64,000 bases of DNA from Lactobacillus sp. ESL0677. GTDB taxonomy: Bacteria; Bacillota; Bacilli; Lactobacillales; Lactobacillaceae. The notes under the pieces were generated by a model. That model ran no database searches. It worked only from the letters and a program-made list of their open reading frames with translations, and had not been told where the DNA came from. Of this stretch, positions 39,632 through 48,651 are shown one piece after another. A program made the position numbers and the translations under genes. The stretch lies in contig NZ_CP113946.1 of the NCBI RefSeq assembly GCF_029392875.1, forward strand, positions 1,488,001-1,552,000, written 5' to 3'. Within the stretch, counting starts at the first letter, position 1, and the number at the start of each line of letters is the position of its first letter.

Positions 39632-39813
39632 TTAATATTGGCCAACAAATTTATTCACTGCGTAACTTTTTTTAAAAAATATCTGGCGCAAGTAGCTTGG
39701 TTGAGCAAAGATTTTGCCATCAAAACTAGCTGTATTACGCGATTTTTCAATTATCAATCTGATAAATATCACTATAAACGTTATTCGGTTCACAATATAA
39801 TGCTGCAAAAGTA

Positions 39814-39844
39814 TTGGTAAAAGCGGTTTCGGTAGCTGTATAAT
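39814..39844 (+). promoter_or_regulatory. Promoter of the DXS-like gene
   Basis: A perfect TATAAT (39839-39844) lies 31 bp before the ATG; TTGGTA at 39814-39819 is a slightly distant -35 (19-bp spacer). Nothing else is seen in 39632-39813. Confidence 0.5.
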
Positions 39845-39875
39845 CTAATTGACACCAACATAAGGAGTATACATT

Positions 39876-41612
39876 ATGAATAAACATCCACATTATTTAT
39901 TAAACCAAATTTCTGGCCCCGATTACCTTAAAAAGTTAACGTTGCCGCAACTGGAAACGTTAGCCGAAGAAATTAGAACACTAATTATTGAAAAGGACAC
40001 GGCTGTTGGCGGACACTTCGGCCCAGACCTAGGCATTGTTGAAATGACCATTGCCTACCACTACATCTTTGATGCACCAAAAGATAAACTAATCTGGGAC
40101 GTTTCTCACCAGACTTATCCTCATAAAATGCTAACGGGGCGTGCACAAGCTTGGCTTGATCCCGACCATTATGAAGACGTGTCACCATATACAGACCCAA
40201 ACGAAAGTCCCTACGATTATTACGCCGTGGGCCATACCTCAACCTCCATTGCCTTAGCAACAGGAATGGCAAAGGCTCGCGACCTTCTTGGCAATCACGA
40301 AAATATCACGGCGTTAATCGGTGATGGAGCAATGACTGGTGGTCTTGCTTATGAGGGCTTAAACAACGCGGCAATTGAGCCGCATAATCTAGCCATTGTT
40401 GTTAACGATAATCAATGGTCGATTGATAAAAACGTGGGCGGCCTGGTTACTGCTCTAAAGAAATTACGCGACACAAATGGCAAGTCACCAGAAAATCCTT
40501 TTACAGCAATGGGATTTGACTACCATTATGTTGCAGACGGCAACGATATTGCGACAATGATTGCAGCTTTTCAACAAATTAAAGACGTTGATCATCCGAT
40601 TTTATTACATATTAATACGCTCAAAGGTAAGGGCTACACACCTGCGCTTAAAGATGAAGAAGCTTATCACTGGGCTTCTGCTGATCTGCTGTCAGGTAAA
40701 GACAAGGCTGCTACTAGTCCGACAGCTAATTCGGTTGCCATTACTACTGTTGAAGATGAAATTAAGGCTGGCAAGCAAGCAATGATTATCAATGCCGCAA
40801 TTCCACGCAGCTTTGGTCTTGATGAATTTAAAAATAACTATCCTGACCACTACACTGATGTCGGAATTGCCGAGCAAGAGTCCGTTGCCTTTGCCGCTGG
40901 CTTTGCTAAAGAAGGCGCAATTCCAGTTTTATTTGAAAACTCAAGCTTCTTGCAGCGTGCGTTCGACCAACTGTCACATGATGTAGCCGCCAACGATTTA
41001 CCCGTTGTAATGGTCATCGGCAATAATGGCATCACTACCCAATCAAAAACTCACCTTGGATTATTTGATCAAGTGCTAGTAGCCAACTTACCTAACTGGA
41101 TTTACCTTGCACCAACGTCCCTTACTGAAGAACGGGCCATGCTCAAGTGGGCAATTAGTCAACGCCAACATCCCGTTGCCATTAAGCTGCCAACTAAGCC
41201 AGTCCCAGAAGATAGCACTAATATTTTAACTGATTATAGTACCATCCATTACCAAGTAACTCCTGGTAAAAATGTTGCTGTGATCGCACTTGGTGACTTT
41301 TACCAGTTAGGCCATCAAGTCGCCGCTAAAATTGGCGCTACTTTAGTTAATCCACTTGCAGCCAATATTTTAGACAAAGCTACACTGGATAAACTAGCAC
41401 AAGAAAACCAAGTCATTGTCACAATCGAAGATGATCTAATTGACGCTGGCCTAGGACAAAAGATTGCTTCATACTTGGGTAACAAAGACGTTAAGGTTTT
41501 AAATTATGGACAAAAGCGCGTCTACACCGATCAGTTGCCGCTTGAAACCAATTACCACGATAACCATCTTACTGCTAACCAAATTATTAGCGACTTAAAT
41601 TCCTTATTATAA
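39876..41612 (+). CDS. 1-deoxy-D-xylulose-5-phosphate synthase-like thiamine enzyme
   Basis: A 578-residue transketolase-fold protein closest in layout to DXS. The thiamine-diphosphate motif is G-D-G (149) to N-D-N (177), and G-G-H-F-G-P (H47), K-G-K-G-Y and L-Q-R-A-F-D-Q are DXS-like. However, the D-R-A-G stretch reads G-N-N-G, the following D-G-P-T-H box reads Q-S-K-T-H, and the phosphate-binding R-Y-P-R-G reads K-L-P-T-K. It is also shorter than typical DXS (about 620). True DXS activity is therefore doubtful; lactobacilli generally make isoprenoids through mevalonate. Monocistronic, with TAAGGAG before the ATG. Confidence 0.85.
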   Translation: MNKHPHYLLNQISGPDYLKKLTLPQLETLAEEIRTLIIEKDTAVGGHFGPDLGIVEMTIAYHYIFDAPKDKLIWDVSHQTYPHKMLTGRAQAWLDPDHYEDVSPYTDPNESPYDYYAVGHTSTSIALATGMAKARDLLGNHENITALIGDGAMTGGLAYEGLNNAAIEPHNLAIVVNDNQWSIDKNVGGLVTALKKLRDTNGKSPENPFTAMGFDYHYVADGNDIATMIAAFQQIKDVDHPILLHINTLKGKGYTPALKDEEAYHWASADLLSGKDKAATSPTANSVAITTVEDEIKAGKQAMIINAAIPRSFGLDEFKNNYPDHYTDVGIAEQESVAFAAGFAKEGAIPVLFENSSFLQRAFDQLSHDVAANDLPVVMVIGNNGITTQSKTHLGLFDQVLVANLPNWIYLAPTSLTEERAMLKWAISQRQHPVAIKLPTKPVPEDSTNILTDYSTIHYQVTPGKNVAVIALGDFYQLGHQVAAKIGATLVNPLAANILDKATLDKLAQENQVIVTIEDDLIDAGLGQKIASYLGNKDVKVLNYGQKRVYTDQLPLETNYHDNHLTANQIISDLNSLL

Positions 41613-41626
41613 TTAATTGCCAAACA

Positions 41627-41658
41627 AAAAGCAGCTGCTCAAATAAGCAGCTGCTTTT
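41627..41658. terminator. Terminator after the DXS-like gene
   Basis: AAAAGCAGCTGCT (41627-41639) pairs with AGCAGCTGCTTTT (41646-41658) around 6 nt. Confidence 0.9.
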
Positions 41659-41714
41659 CTAGTGGTCAAACTTAATGCGTAACCACCGGGCGTAGAACAT
41701 TGTGATAGTCGGAT

Positions 41715-41930
41715 TTACTTCTTAAGATTTTCGTTTACAAAGGATTCGATTTTATCATCAGTATCTTTTAGGAACGGAAGCATATCTGCCTCTGTCTTCA
41801 TGGTATCTCTACCATTCTTTTCCATAAAATAGTCCCAAAGTGCATCTCTAACTGGAATATCAGAATCACTCCAGTCAAAAACTTCCTTCATGTGACGATC
41901 CAACAATGCAGTCTTTTCAATCTCTGCCAT
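41715..41930 (-). CDS. Small acidic protein of unknown function
   Basis: A 71-residue soluble, acidic protein I do not recognise. It has no membrane segment or known motif; Trp-Asp-rich W-D-Y-F and F-D-W-S-D-S-D segments stand out. A very strong AGGAGG ribosome-binding site precedes the ATG, so it is probably expressed. It lies downstream of the sigma-factor gene on the same strand, about 80 bp away. Confidence 0.6.
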   Translation of the reverse strand: MAEIEKTALLDRHMKEVFDWSDSDIPVRDALWDYFMEKNGRDTMKTEADMLPFLKDTDDKIESFVNENLKK

Positions 41931-42009
41931 CTTAATTACCTCCTAAAAATTAATTCTACAAGGTCTATTATACCGCATTTTTACATAATTATATAATACT
42001 ATTATTTTT

Positions 42010-42573
42010 TCACAAAAGTGTCTTACGCATTTTTTGCATTAATCGTGAGCGCGCACGCACTAGAGCCACCCGCTCTATTTGCAATTTCTGTAAAACCTCC
42101 TCTTGATGCCAAACACCCAAAACAATTAATAAAGTCTTAATTTCTAAATCCGATAGCTGAGCAAATAATTCGGTGAATTTTTCACTAACTGGAATTTCCG
42201 CCAGTTGCGTTGTCTTCTGGTGCAATTGCTCGATTCCCTTTTCCGTTGCTGCCTCAAGCGAGGTTGCCTGCGCAAGCGCGCGCCGCCTATATGCCATATC
42301 ATGACGAAGCAGTGACCTAGCATGATTATAAAGTCTAGTCTTGAAGTAACTGCCAAACTTACCCTTGCTCTGCTCATAACTTATGGCCGCTTGGTAGCAC
42401 ACAATCAGCGCATCCTGATCCCAATCCTGACCATCATAACAACGCACAAAGTATTTTTGCTTAATACTATTAATTAACGGCCGATAAAAGTAACATAATT
42501 CTACCAATAAATCATCATTACCAGCTTGAATCTGCTTAATTAATTTTTGTTCGTATGCTTCTGTTAATTGCAT
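42010..42573 (-). CDS. SigH/ComX-like sigma-70 family factor
   Basis: A 187-residue sigma factor in the position sigH occupies in Firmicutes (rlmB-sigH-rpmG-secE-nusG). Region 2 is visible as D-W-D-Q-D-A-L-I-V-C-Y-Q-A-A-I-S-Y (about 50-66) and F-G-S-Y-F-K-T-R-L-Y-N; region 4 near the C-terminus is weak but has V-L-Q-K-L-Q-I-E-R-V-A-L-V-R-A-R-S-R-L. In related bacteria it drives competence genes. GGAGAAAG precedes the ATG. Confidence 0.8.
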   Translation of the reverse strand: MQLTEAYEQKLIKQIQAGNDDLLVELCYFYRPLINSIKQKYFVRCYDGQDWDQDALIVCYQAAISYEQSKGKFGSYFKTRLYNHARSLLRHDMAYRRRALAQATSLEAATEKGIEQLHQKTTQLAEIPVSEKFTELFAQLSDLEIKTLLIVLGVWHQEEVLQKLQIERVALVRARSRLMQKMRKTLL

Positions 42574-42756
42574 CTCTTTCTCCTTATATTAATTCAAAAA
42601 ACTAATTAAGGTGAGAATACTGACTTTTTTAATCGCAAAATATCGAACGTGCGTTCAGGCAGCGCAATCATATTTATTTGCTCAGAGCAGCAAAAACAAA
42701 AAATAGCTTTTGTTGAAAGCGCGTTAATTCAGAAAAAATTATCAATTTAAACAAAA

Positions 42757-42781
42757 AAACAGCTGCAATTACAAGCTGTTT
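42757..42781 (-). terminator. Terminator after rlmB
   Basis: AAACAGCT (42757-42764) pairs with AGCTGTTT (42774-42781); the minus strand continues with T. It splits rlmB from the sigma-factor gene. The rest of 42574-42756 shows no other feature. Confidence 0.75.
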
Positions 42782-42788
42782 AACTATA

Positions 42789-43544
42789 TTATTTAAGTGG
42801 ATTGCGACTATTTAGCATCTGATACAGTAAGACCCCAGTTGCCACACTAGCATTCAGTGACTGAACATGGCCCACCATTGGTAAAGTGAGCATCTGATCC
42901 ATTTGCTCTTTCAAAAGTCGAGCAATACCCTTGCCCTCATTACCAATGACGAGCACTGTTTTCCCCTTAGCATTCCACTCACGATAATCAGTGCCCCGCA
43001 TATCAGTGCCAAATAACCAATAGCCGCGTTTTTTCAACAACTGACTGGTTTGAACAAGATTATTAACGCGCGCAACTGGCACATAATCAATTGCTCCCGT
43101 TGATGTCTTAGCAACAACAGACGTTAAACCGGTCGCGTGCCGTTTAGGGATAATAATCGCATCAACGCCCGTTGCATCAGCTGACCGTAAAATTGAACCC
43201 AAGTTATGCGGATCTTCAATCGAATCAAGCATTAACAAAAACGGTTCTTTGCCTTGCTCATCAAATTGATCAAGTAGTTGCTCTAGGTCTGCATATTCAA
43301 AGCTGGCAACAGTCAAGACCAAGCCTTGGTGATTGCCCCCCTGCACTAACCGGTCAAGCTTAGTTTTAGGGACAGTTTGAATAACAATCCCCTTCTTTTT
43401 AGCCAAGCCATAGACCTCATTGGCAAAGCTATCCTGCACACCTTGCTGTAAAAACACCTTGTTAATTCGATCAGCATCCTGTGTCTTTAAGAAATCAACC
43501 CCAGCATGCCGACCGAAAACAAAATCTTTATCAATTGAAGTCAT
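42789..43544 (-). CDS. rlmB: 23S rRNA (guanosine-2'-O-)-methyltransferase RlmB
   Basis: A 251-residue SPOUT enzyme. The N-terminal substrate domain starts V-F-G-R-H-A-G-V-D-F-L; the knot carries D-P-H-N-L-G-S-I-L-R-S-A, V-I-G-N-E-G-K-G-I and L-N-A-S-V-A-T-G-V. The ATG at 43544 lies in the end of mrnC; an upstream TTG at 43568 is less likely. Confidence 0.95.
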   Translation of the reverse strand: MTSIDKDFVFGRHAGVDFLKTQDADRINKVFLQQGVQDSFANEVYGLAKKKGIVIQTVPKTKLDRLVQGGNHQGLVLTVASFEYADLEQLLDQFDEQGKEPFLLMLDSIEDPHNLGSILRSADATGVDAIIIPKRHATGLTSVVAKTSTGAIDYVPVARVNNLVQTSQLLKKRGYWLFGTDMRGTDYREWNAKGKTVLVIGNEGKGIARLLKEQMDQMLTLPMVGHVQSLNASVATGVLLYQMLNSRNPLK

Positions 43545-43974
43545 AGTTATCAATCCCGCCTTCCTCAACAGTCTGGATGCACCACGTTGTCAATTCACGG
43601 ACGCGGTCTTTTTTCTCTAACAAATCCAAATAACCCCATACAGCTTCAAAGCCCGTTGACAACTGGTAAGTTGCTAGGCTCGTGTTTTTGGCCTTAGTAT
43701 GAGTCTTCGCATTTCGTCCCCGGCGAAAAGTTGCCAGTTCATCTTCAGTAAGTAGCTGCTCATCCTGCAACTTGGTAATCAGCGCTGCCTGCGCCTTAGC
43801 CGAAACATAATGTGTTGCTTCGCGCTGCAATACCTGCGGCTTCACAATGCCGCCTTTTAATAAATGTCGTCTAATAAATAACTCGTATACAGCATCCCCT
43901 AAATACGCCAGCGTCTGTCCACTAAGCGTATCTGGATTAACTTTTTCTTCCGTTAACTTTTTAATTTTAGTCAC
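43531..43974 (-). CDS. mrnC: Mini-ribonuclease 3
   Basis: A 147-residue RNase III catalytic domain without dsRNA-binding domain, which matures 23S rRNA. It has [10 protein letters not shown] near residue 22 and the C-terminal E-A-V-W-G-Y-L. GTG start overlapping the cysS end by 8 bp, with AAGGTGG just upstream. Confidence 0.95.
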   Translation of the reverse strand: MTKIKKLTEEKVNPDTLSGQTLAYLGDAVYELFIRRHLLKGGIVKPQVLQREATHYVSAKAQAALITKLQDEQLLTEDELATFRRGRNAKTHTKAKNTSLATYQLSTGFEAVWGYLDLLEKKDRVRELTTWCIQTVEEGGIDNYDFN

Positions 43975-45391
43975 GTGTCCACCTTGTTCCCTGTGGGGTA
44001 TCCTGAATTGTAATCCCCAGCTCTTTTAATTGATCGCGCAATTGGTCGCTCTTAGCCCAATCCTTGTTTTTGCGTGCCTCATCGCGTGCCTTAACTAATG
44101 CCGTAATTTCCTTATCATCACTTGTTTGCGACTTTTGAATTAATTTAGCCGTATCAATGCCAAAAATGCTGAGCCACGCACCCAATAATTCTTTAGCTTG
44201 TGCCAACGCCTCTTTATCAGCTTTCACGCTATTGGCATTAGCGTTAACTAGCGGCAACAAATCATAAATCGCTGCTAAAGCATTTTGCACATTAATATCG
44301 TCATCCATTGCGGTAACAAACTTCGTTTGCGTTTCTTGGATAGCCTGCCGCAATTGGGTTGAAGTGCTTTCAGAAGTGGCATCCTCTAAGCGATAGTTAA
44401 TATTAATTAGCGTATTTTTAAAACGCTGCAAAATATTCTTCGCCTGCTCCAGATTCTCCTGTGAGTAATTAATTTGCTTGCGGTATTGCACACTTGCCAT
44501 AAAGAAGCGTAATACCTGTGGGTCAACTGTTTTAAGCAAGTCATGCACCGTCACAAAATTATGCAGCGACTTCGACATTTTTTCTTCATCATGACCAACA
44601 GTTACAAAGCCATTGTGCAACCAATAATTGACAAACTTTTGACCTGTTGCGGCTTCACTCTGCGCAATTTCATTTTCATGATGCGGAAATTCCAAGTCTT
44701 GACCGCCACCATGAATATCAATTGTCTTGCCCAGATATTTAGTCGACATTACTGAACACTCAATATGCCAACCTGGTCGACCTAGTCCCCACGGCGATTG
44801 CCACGCAATCTCATCAGGCTGCTTCTGCTTCTTCCACAGGGCAAAGTCGATTGGATCTTCCTTGCGCTGCTGCTCCTCATCATTGACATGCTCAGAGGCA
44901 CCTTCTTCAAGTTCGGCAATGTTCTGACTGCTTAATTCACCATAATGCTTGAACTTTTTAGCACGGTAATAAACATCACCATCAGCTTCATAAGCATAAC
45001 CATTTTTAATTAATTGTTCAATAAATTCGATAATTTCAGGAATTTCATGAGTTGCTCGGGGATGCTTAGTTGCTGGCTCCACATTTAGCGCCGTTGTATC
45101 TTCAAGGTAACATTTAATATAGCGAGCAGCGAGTTCTGGCACAGTAATGCCCTCAGTTCGCGCTTCATTAATCATCTTGTCATCAACATCTGTAAAGTTA
45201 GAGACGTAGTTCACCTTATATCCGCGATACTCAAAGTATCGCCGAATTGTATCAAATGCAATCACACTGCGTGCATTCCCAATGTGAATGTAATTATAAA
45301 CTGTTGGGCCACAGACATACATCGAGATTTGTCCTGCAACTAGTGGCTTAAATTCTTCTTTTCTCTTTGTCAAAGTATTATAAATTTTCAT
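43967..45391 (-). CDS. cysS: Cysteinyl-tRNA synthetase
   Basis: A 474-residue class I synthetase. Zinc and ATP motifs are [13 protein letters not shown] and K-M-S-K-S. AGAGG precedes the ATG. In relatives gltX lies directly upstream; here 10 kb of accessory genes intervene. No T-box leader is evident in the 180 bp upstream. Confidence 0.98.
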   Translation of the reverse strand: MKIYNTLTKRKEEFKPLVAGQISMYVCGPTVYNYIHIGNARSVIAFDTIRRYFEYRGYKVNYVSNFTDVDDKMINEARTEGITVPELAARYIKCYLEDTTALNVEPATKHPRATHEIPEIIEFIEQLIKNGYAYEADGDVYYRAKKFKHYGELSSQNIAELEEGASEHVNDEEQQRKEDPIDFALWKKQKQPDEIAWQSPWGLGRPGWHIECSVMSTKYLGKTIDIHGGGQDLEFPHHENEIAQSEAATGQKFVNYWLHNGFVTVGHDEEKMSKSLHNFVTVHDLLKTVDPQVLRFFMASVQYRKQINYSQENLEQAKNILQRFKNTLININYRLEDATSESTSTQLRQAIQETQTKFVTAMDDDINVQNALAAIYDLLPLVNANANSVKADKEALAQAKELLGAWLSIFGIDTAKLIQKSQTSDDKEITALVKARDEARKNKDWAKSDQLRDQLKELGITIQDTPQGTRWTRD

Positions 45392-45586
45392 GGCTAAGCC
45401 TCTCTTCTGTTAATAGCTATTCCCATTTTAGCAGAATCCAACCAACTTGCTAACCTCCAGGCAGGAATTGCCATCAATTTTGCTTTAATAGTTATTAAAA
45501 AATTATTTTGACTATTATTTTGAATTTTTCTGACTATAATATTAGTATCGAAACTAAATAACATATAGTATATGAAGGTGATAGAT

Positions 45587-45889
45587 ATGAAAATTACAAT
45601 TACTAGATTTTTTCATCAACATTATTTTGTTTCATGCATGATTCTATATACAATAGCTAATTTTATTTTTGACACCATTGGTTTGGCTTTAGGTCACTCG
45701 CCTAAGATGTTTTTAGCTGATGCAATATCTGCATTAGTAATGATTGTTGGCGGCTTTTGGGTAGAAAAGCGCATCGATCCTAATAAGAACGAATGGAGCG
45801 AATTATTTACAATGGCTGGCTATGCTGTTGTTTATATTGTCATTTGTGTTGCTGTGCGACTTATTAGTATGTATCTTTTGCACGTCTGA
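45587..45889 (+). CDS. Small membrane protein, tandem family copy 1
   Basis: A 100-residue protein with about three membrane segments and a hydrophilic loop E-K-R-I-D-P-N-K-N-E-W-S-E-L-F between the second and third. No family recognised. AAGGTGAT precedes the ATG (45587), chosen over an upstream ATG at 45572. It is one of three genes whose start codons are exactly 312 bp apart; copies 1 and 2 are very similar from the L-G-H-S-P-K-M motif to the end. Confidence 0.75.
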   Translation: MKITITRFFHQHYFVSCMILYTIANFIFDTIGLALGHSPKMFLADAISALVMIVGGFWVEKRIDPNKNEWSELFTMAGYAVVYIVICVAVRLISMYLLHV

Positions 45890-45898
45890 GGTTAGATT

Positions 45899-46201
45899 AT
45901 GAAAATCGCAATTAAGAACTTTTATTATCGCCATCGAATCGTTTCAGGTATGACATTATATGCCATAATGAATATTATTTTTGACATTATCGGACTATCC
46001 TTAGGACATTCACCCAAGATGATTTTAACTGATATGATAACTGCAATTGCATTGATTATCGGCGGTTTTTGGGTAGAAAAGCGCATCGATCCTAATAAGA
46101 ACGAATGGAGCGAACTATTCACAATGGCTGGTTGCGCTCTACTTTATCTTGTAGTTTGTGGTGCTGTACGGCTTATCAGTATGTATCTTTTACACGTTTG
46201 A
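45899..46201 (+). CDS. Small membrane protein, tandem family copy 2
   Basis: A 100-residue paralogue of copy 1 with the same three-segment layout, the G-L-S-L-G-H-S-P-K-M motif after segment 1 and the identical E-K-R-I-D-P-N-K-N-E-W-S-E-L-F loop. GAGGT lies 7 nt before the ATG, 10 bp after copy 1. No known domain recognised. Confidence 0.75.
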   Translation: MKIAIKNFYYRHRIVSGMTLYAIMNIIFDIIGLSLGHSPKMILTDMITAIALIIGGFWVEKRIDPNKNEWSELFTMAGCALLYLVVCGAVRLISMYLLHV

Positions 46202-46210
46202 GGTTAGATT

Positions 46211-46507
46211 ATGAAAATTATAATTAAGAATTTTTATCATAAACATCAAACTATTTTGGTTGTTTTAATAATTGGCCTTTGTAGTTTAGATACATATTGG
46301 AAATATTTGTTCTCTAACTCAATTAGGGCAACGATTTGTAGTGCTGTCCTTACAGCGCTAACAATGCTAATTGCGTATTGCGCCCATTTCTTTGCCTTTG
46401 ACATCAACAATGCCACTTGGAAACAATTACTTTCTGCTGCGGGAATCTTTTTCCTGTGGCTAATTGTCGAATTTGGTGGTCAAGCCTTCCTAATACTAAA
46501 TTTTTAA
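46211..46507 (+). CDS. Small membrane protein, tandem family copy 3 (divergent)
   Basis: A 98-residue protein with the same start, length and about three membrane segments. It lacks the L-G-H-S-P-K-M and E-K-R-I-D-P-N-K-N motifs; the loop reads F-D-I-N-N-A-T-W-K-Q-L-L-S-A-A-G, aligning with the E-W-S-E-L-F-T-M-A-G stretch of the others. Same GAGGT ribosome-binding site as copy 2. Last gene of the small operon, ending at a terminator. Confidence 0.7.
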   Translation: MKIIIKNFYHKHQTILVVLIIGLCSLDTYWKYLFSNSIRATICSAVLTALTMLIAYCAHFFAFDINNATWKQLLSAAGIFFLWLIVEFGGQAFLILNF

Positions 46508-46513
46508 CAAATA

Positions 46514-46549
46514 AAAATGCTACTTCAAATTAAATTGAAGCAGCATTTT
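46514..46549. terminator. Terminator of the tandem membrane-protein operon
   Basis: AAAATGCTACTTCAA (46514-46528) pairs with TTGAAGCAGCATTTT (46535-46549), with one mismatch. Confidence 0.87.
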
Positions 46550-46597
46550 ATTTTACATTCCATGTACTTATTTACACCCACTCTATAAAGTCTGCTA

Positions 46598-46867
46598 CTA
46601 AAACCAAGTTGCCGAACTTCGAGCAACATCTTCATTGATGTTTGGCTTACTCAACTGAATCAGCAATTGTACTCCTGCTTTAGATAATTGCCTTTTAAGG
46701 GCAAGCTCAGTCAAAGCAGATTGCACATTAGTTTTAACCAAATATAGATTTTCGTGCTGGTTTAATTTAATAATTGCTTGTTTAATAATGAACTGTTCAT
46801 TGGTATTGGTAAGTTGCTGTTGTTGCAATAATTTAAGTAGCTCAAAGTTATGTTTAGATTTTTTCAT
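46598..46867 (-). CDS. Small helical protein, possibly bacteriocin immunity
   Basis: An 89-residue soluble, helical, Gln/Leu-rich protein (L-L-K-L-L-Q-Q-Q-Q-L). Length and the heptad-like pattern resemble the four-helix EntA-type immunity proteins, but I see no diagnostic motif and no bacteriocin structural gene nearby. AGGAG lies 10 nt before the ATG. It converges on the tandem membrane-protein operon. Could equally be an unrelated hypothetical. Confidence 0.5.
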   Translation of the reverse strand: MKKSKHNFELLKLLQQQQLTNTNEQFIIKQAIIKLNQHENLYLVKTNVQSALTELALKRQLSKAGVQLLIQLSKPNINEDVARSSATWF

Positions 46868-47005
46868 TATCGCTCATGCTCCTACTCTTATTTATTAATA
46901 ATATAACACTATTTTTTGTTTCGATTACAATATTTTGTTTTATAATATTCTTATTAAGATTAAAAACGTATAGTATAAATATAAAGCAAAGTGAAGTAAT
47001 TACTG

Positions 47006-47380
47006 ATGTTTGAAATTAACTTGACTAAAAAACAAATAATGTGGTTAATAGCAATTTTACAAGTAGCATTTGCCGGAATTGATTATTACATTAATCGTCC
47101 AAATGCAGATTTAACCAGTGTTATTGCTTACCTAGCAATTGGTCTTCTATTCTTAGGCTTATCTTTTTCCAAACGCTTAACTTCTGGAGAAACTATTAAA
47201 AAAGCCGACATGACCAAAAATCAAAAACTTGAACAAAAATTTGAACTTGGCTTTTTAGTTTTTATATTATTGATGACAATTATCGACTATTCGGATATTG
47301 GCTTTAATTTATTGATGATCGATTGCAGCATAATGGATTTACTAATGTCACCTCTACCTGATAAATCAATAGCAAAATAA
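47006..47380 (+). CDS. Small membrane protein of unknown function
   Basis: A 124-residue protein with about four hydrophobic segments in two pairs (about 11-28, 40-54, 78-96 and 99-115) separated by a Lys-rich loop. No family recognised; it does not resemble the 312-bp family. Both hydrophobic hairpins contain an I-D-Y motif (G-I-D-Y-Y and I-I-D-Y-S), hinting at an internal repeat. Ribosome-binding site weak (AAGTGAAG). Confidence 0.6.
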   Translation: MFEINLTKKQIMWLIAILQVAFAGIDYYINRPNADLTSVIAYLAIGLLFLGLSFSKRLTSGETIKKADMTKNQKLEQKFELGFLVFILLMTIIDYSDIGFNLLMIDCSIMDLLMSPLPDKSIAK

Positions 47381-47383
47381 CAT

Positions 47384-47418
47384 AAAAACGTATTATCTTC
47401 ACCAGATAATACGTTTTT
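47384..47418. terminator. Bidirectional terminator
   Basis: AAAAACGTATTATCT (47384-47398) pairs perfectly with 47404-47418 around TCACC, between converging genes. Confidence 0.9.
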
Positions 47419-47430
47419 CATTGCCTTTTT

Positions 47431-48651
47431 TTAATTTCTTCTAAATAAACTAAGCTTGCGTTTTGACCAGTCTTGTTGCAACATCAATCTGCCATAACTC
47501 TTGCCAATATAATAGACGGCTAGAATAATTGCTACCATTAACAGCAGCAATGAACCTATAATTTCTATCACATTGACATTGCCGCCAAATACCCGCAAAG
47601 GCATAAAGTAAGATGAAAATAATGGTACATAGGACAAAATTTTAACCAAGACTGCATGAGGTTGCGTTGCGTATGTCAGTGCCAGAATAAAGGCAACAAC
47701 ACAAATCATTGTTGGCCATTGTGCCGCCTGAGACGCATTTGCACTAGACTTAGAAATGGCGCCGAAATACGCTGCCAGAATAACATAAGCAGTCACGCCC
47801 AAAATAATATACAACATTGCCGACCCTAATAAATTATGCAAAATTTGTCTAATCAAGCTCTGATTAGTAGTTAACCAATTGCGTGCAGACTTTATATGCT
47901 GTGCAAAAGGCCATGCAATAAAGCCAAAGGCAATATAAGATACCATTTGGGTAATAATCATTAGTAAAATAGCAATTACTTTGCCACAAAAGTATTTTTC
48001 AGGTGTAGTGCTCGAAAAGATAATTTCGATAATCTTATGTCCCTTATCGGCAACAACTTCCTGGGCCATAATTGAGGAATAAATTAAGATCACGAAATAC
48101 ACTACAAAAGTAACTACCATAAACGTAATCATTTTAATCGTCGTGTCATTAGCCTTGCCCGTAACCTGTTTGATTTTAAGCTGAGGCCGCGTTTGCAGTT
48201 CTTTGATTTGCTTAACAGTTAAACGAGCCTGCTGAACATTTACTGCAGTCTGCAACGCATTAATACTTGGAGCTAAATCCTCCTTATCAGGCGCATTATC
48301 AGAGTCGCCTTGATAAAATTCCGCTTGCAACCTGCCCTGTTTTTCATTAAGTACAAGATAGCCCTGCAGATCGTCTTTTTTAGTTAGCTTTTCTGCTTGT
48401 TTACTTGAAGTAACTGCACTTTTAACCTTCAATTTCTTATTTTGGCTAATGAACGCCTGTTTCAACGCCGGCTGCGAACTAACTACCGCAATTTTAGCGG
48501 TGCTGGAATCGCCGTTACTTGCCGTAAAGTAGCCTATTCCCATCCCAATAGCCAGAATTAAAAACGGCCCAAAAATTAAGGACAGAAAACTCCATGACTT
48601 AACTTGTCTTGAGTAGGTTTCGCTAATAATCGTCCATAATTTACTCATCAT
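47431..48651 (-). CDS. ABC-2 type exporter permease (NatB/YhaP-like)
   Basis: A 406-residue membrane protein. An N-terminal membrane segment (about 20-43), an extracellular domain (about 45-175) and then about five segments match NatB-type permeases. Its start overlaps the ATPase gene by 11 bp. With the ATPase it would form an exporter for ions, peptides or toxic compounds; the substrate is unknown. Confidence 0.85.
   Translation of the reverse strand: MMSKLWTIISETYSRQVKSWSFLSLIFGPFLILAIGMGIGYFTASNGDSSTAKIAVVSSQPALKQAFISQNKKLKVKSAVTSSKQAEKLTKKDDLQGYLVLNEKQGRLQAEFYQGDSDNAPDKEDLAPSINALQTAVNVQQARLTVKQIKELQTRPQLKIKQVTGKANDTTIKMITFMVVTFVVYFVILIYSSIMAQEVVADKGHKIIEIIFSSTTPEKYFCGKVIAILLMIITQMVSYIAFGFIAWPFAQHIKSARNWLTTNQSLIRQILHNLLGSAMLYIILGVTAYVILAAYFGAISKSSANASQAAQWPTMICVVAFILALTYATQPHAVLVKILSYVPLFSSYFMPLRVFGGNVNVIEIIGSLLLLMVAIILAVYYIGKSYGRLMLQQDWSKRKLSLFRRN

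Larger units (their letters stand above)
45587..46507 (+). repeat. Three tandem 312-bp gene units
   Basis: Start codons at 45587, 45899 and 46211 are spaced exactly 312 bp apart. Copies 1 and 2 share long nearly identical stretches (for example 45761-45802 versus 46073-46114) and all three share the start context, with GAGGTTAGATT before copies 2 and 3. Copy 3 keeps the spacing and N-terminus but has diverged. This indicates serial tandem duplication. Confidence 0.85.

Noticed and set aside
39638-39820. 60-codon plus-strand ORF before the DXS-like gene
   Set aside because: It overlaps the rpmG promoter region, lacks a ribosome-binding site and has no protein-like features.
45392-45571. T-box leader for cysS
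   Set aside because: No specifier stem or T-box core (TGGNACCGCG) is visible on the minus strand.
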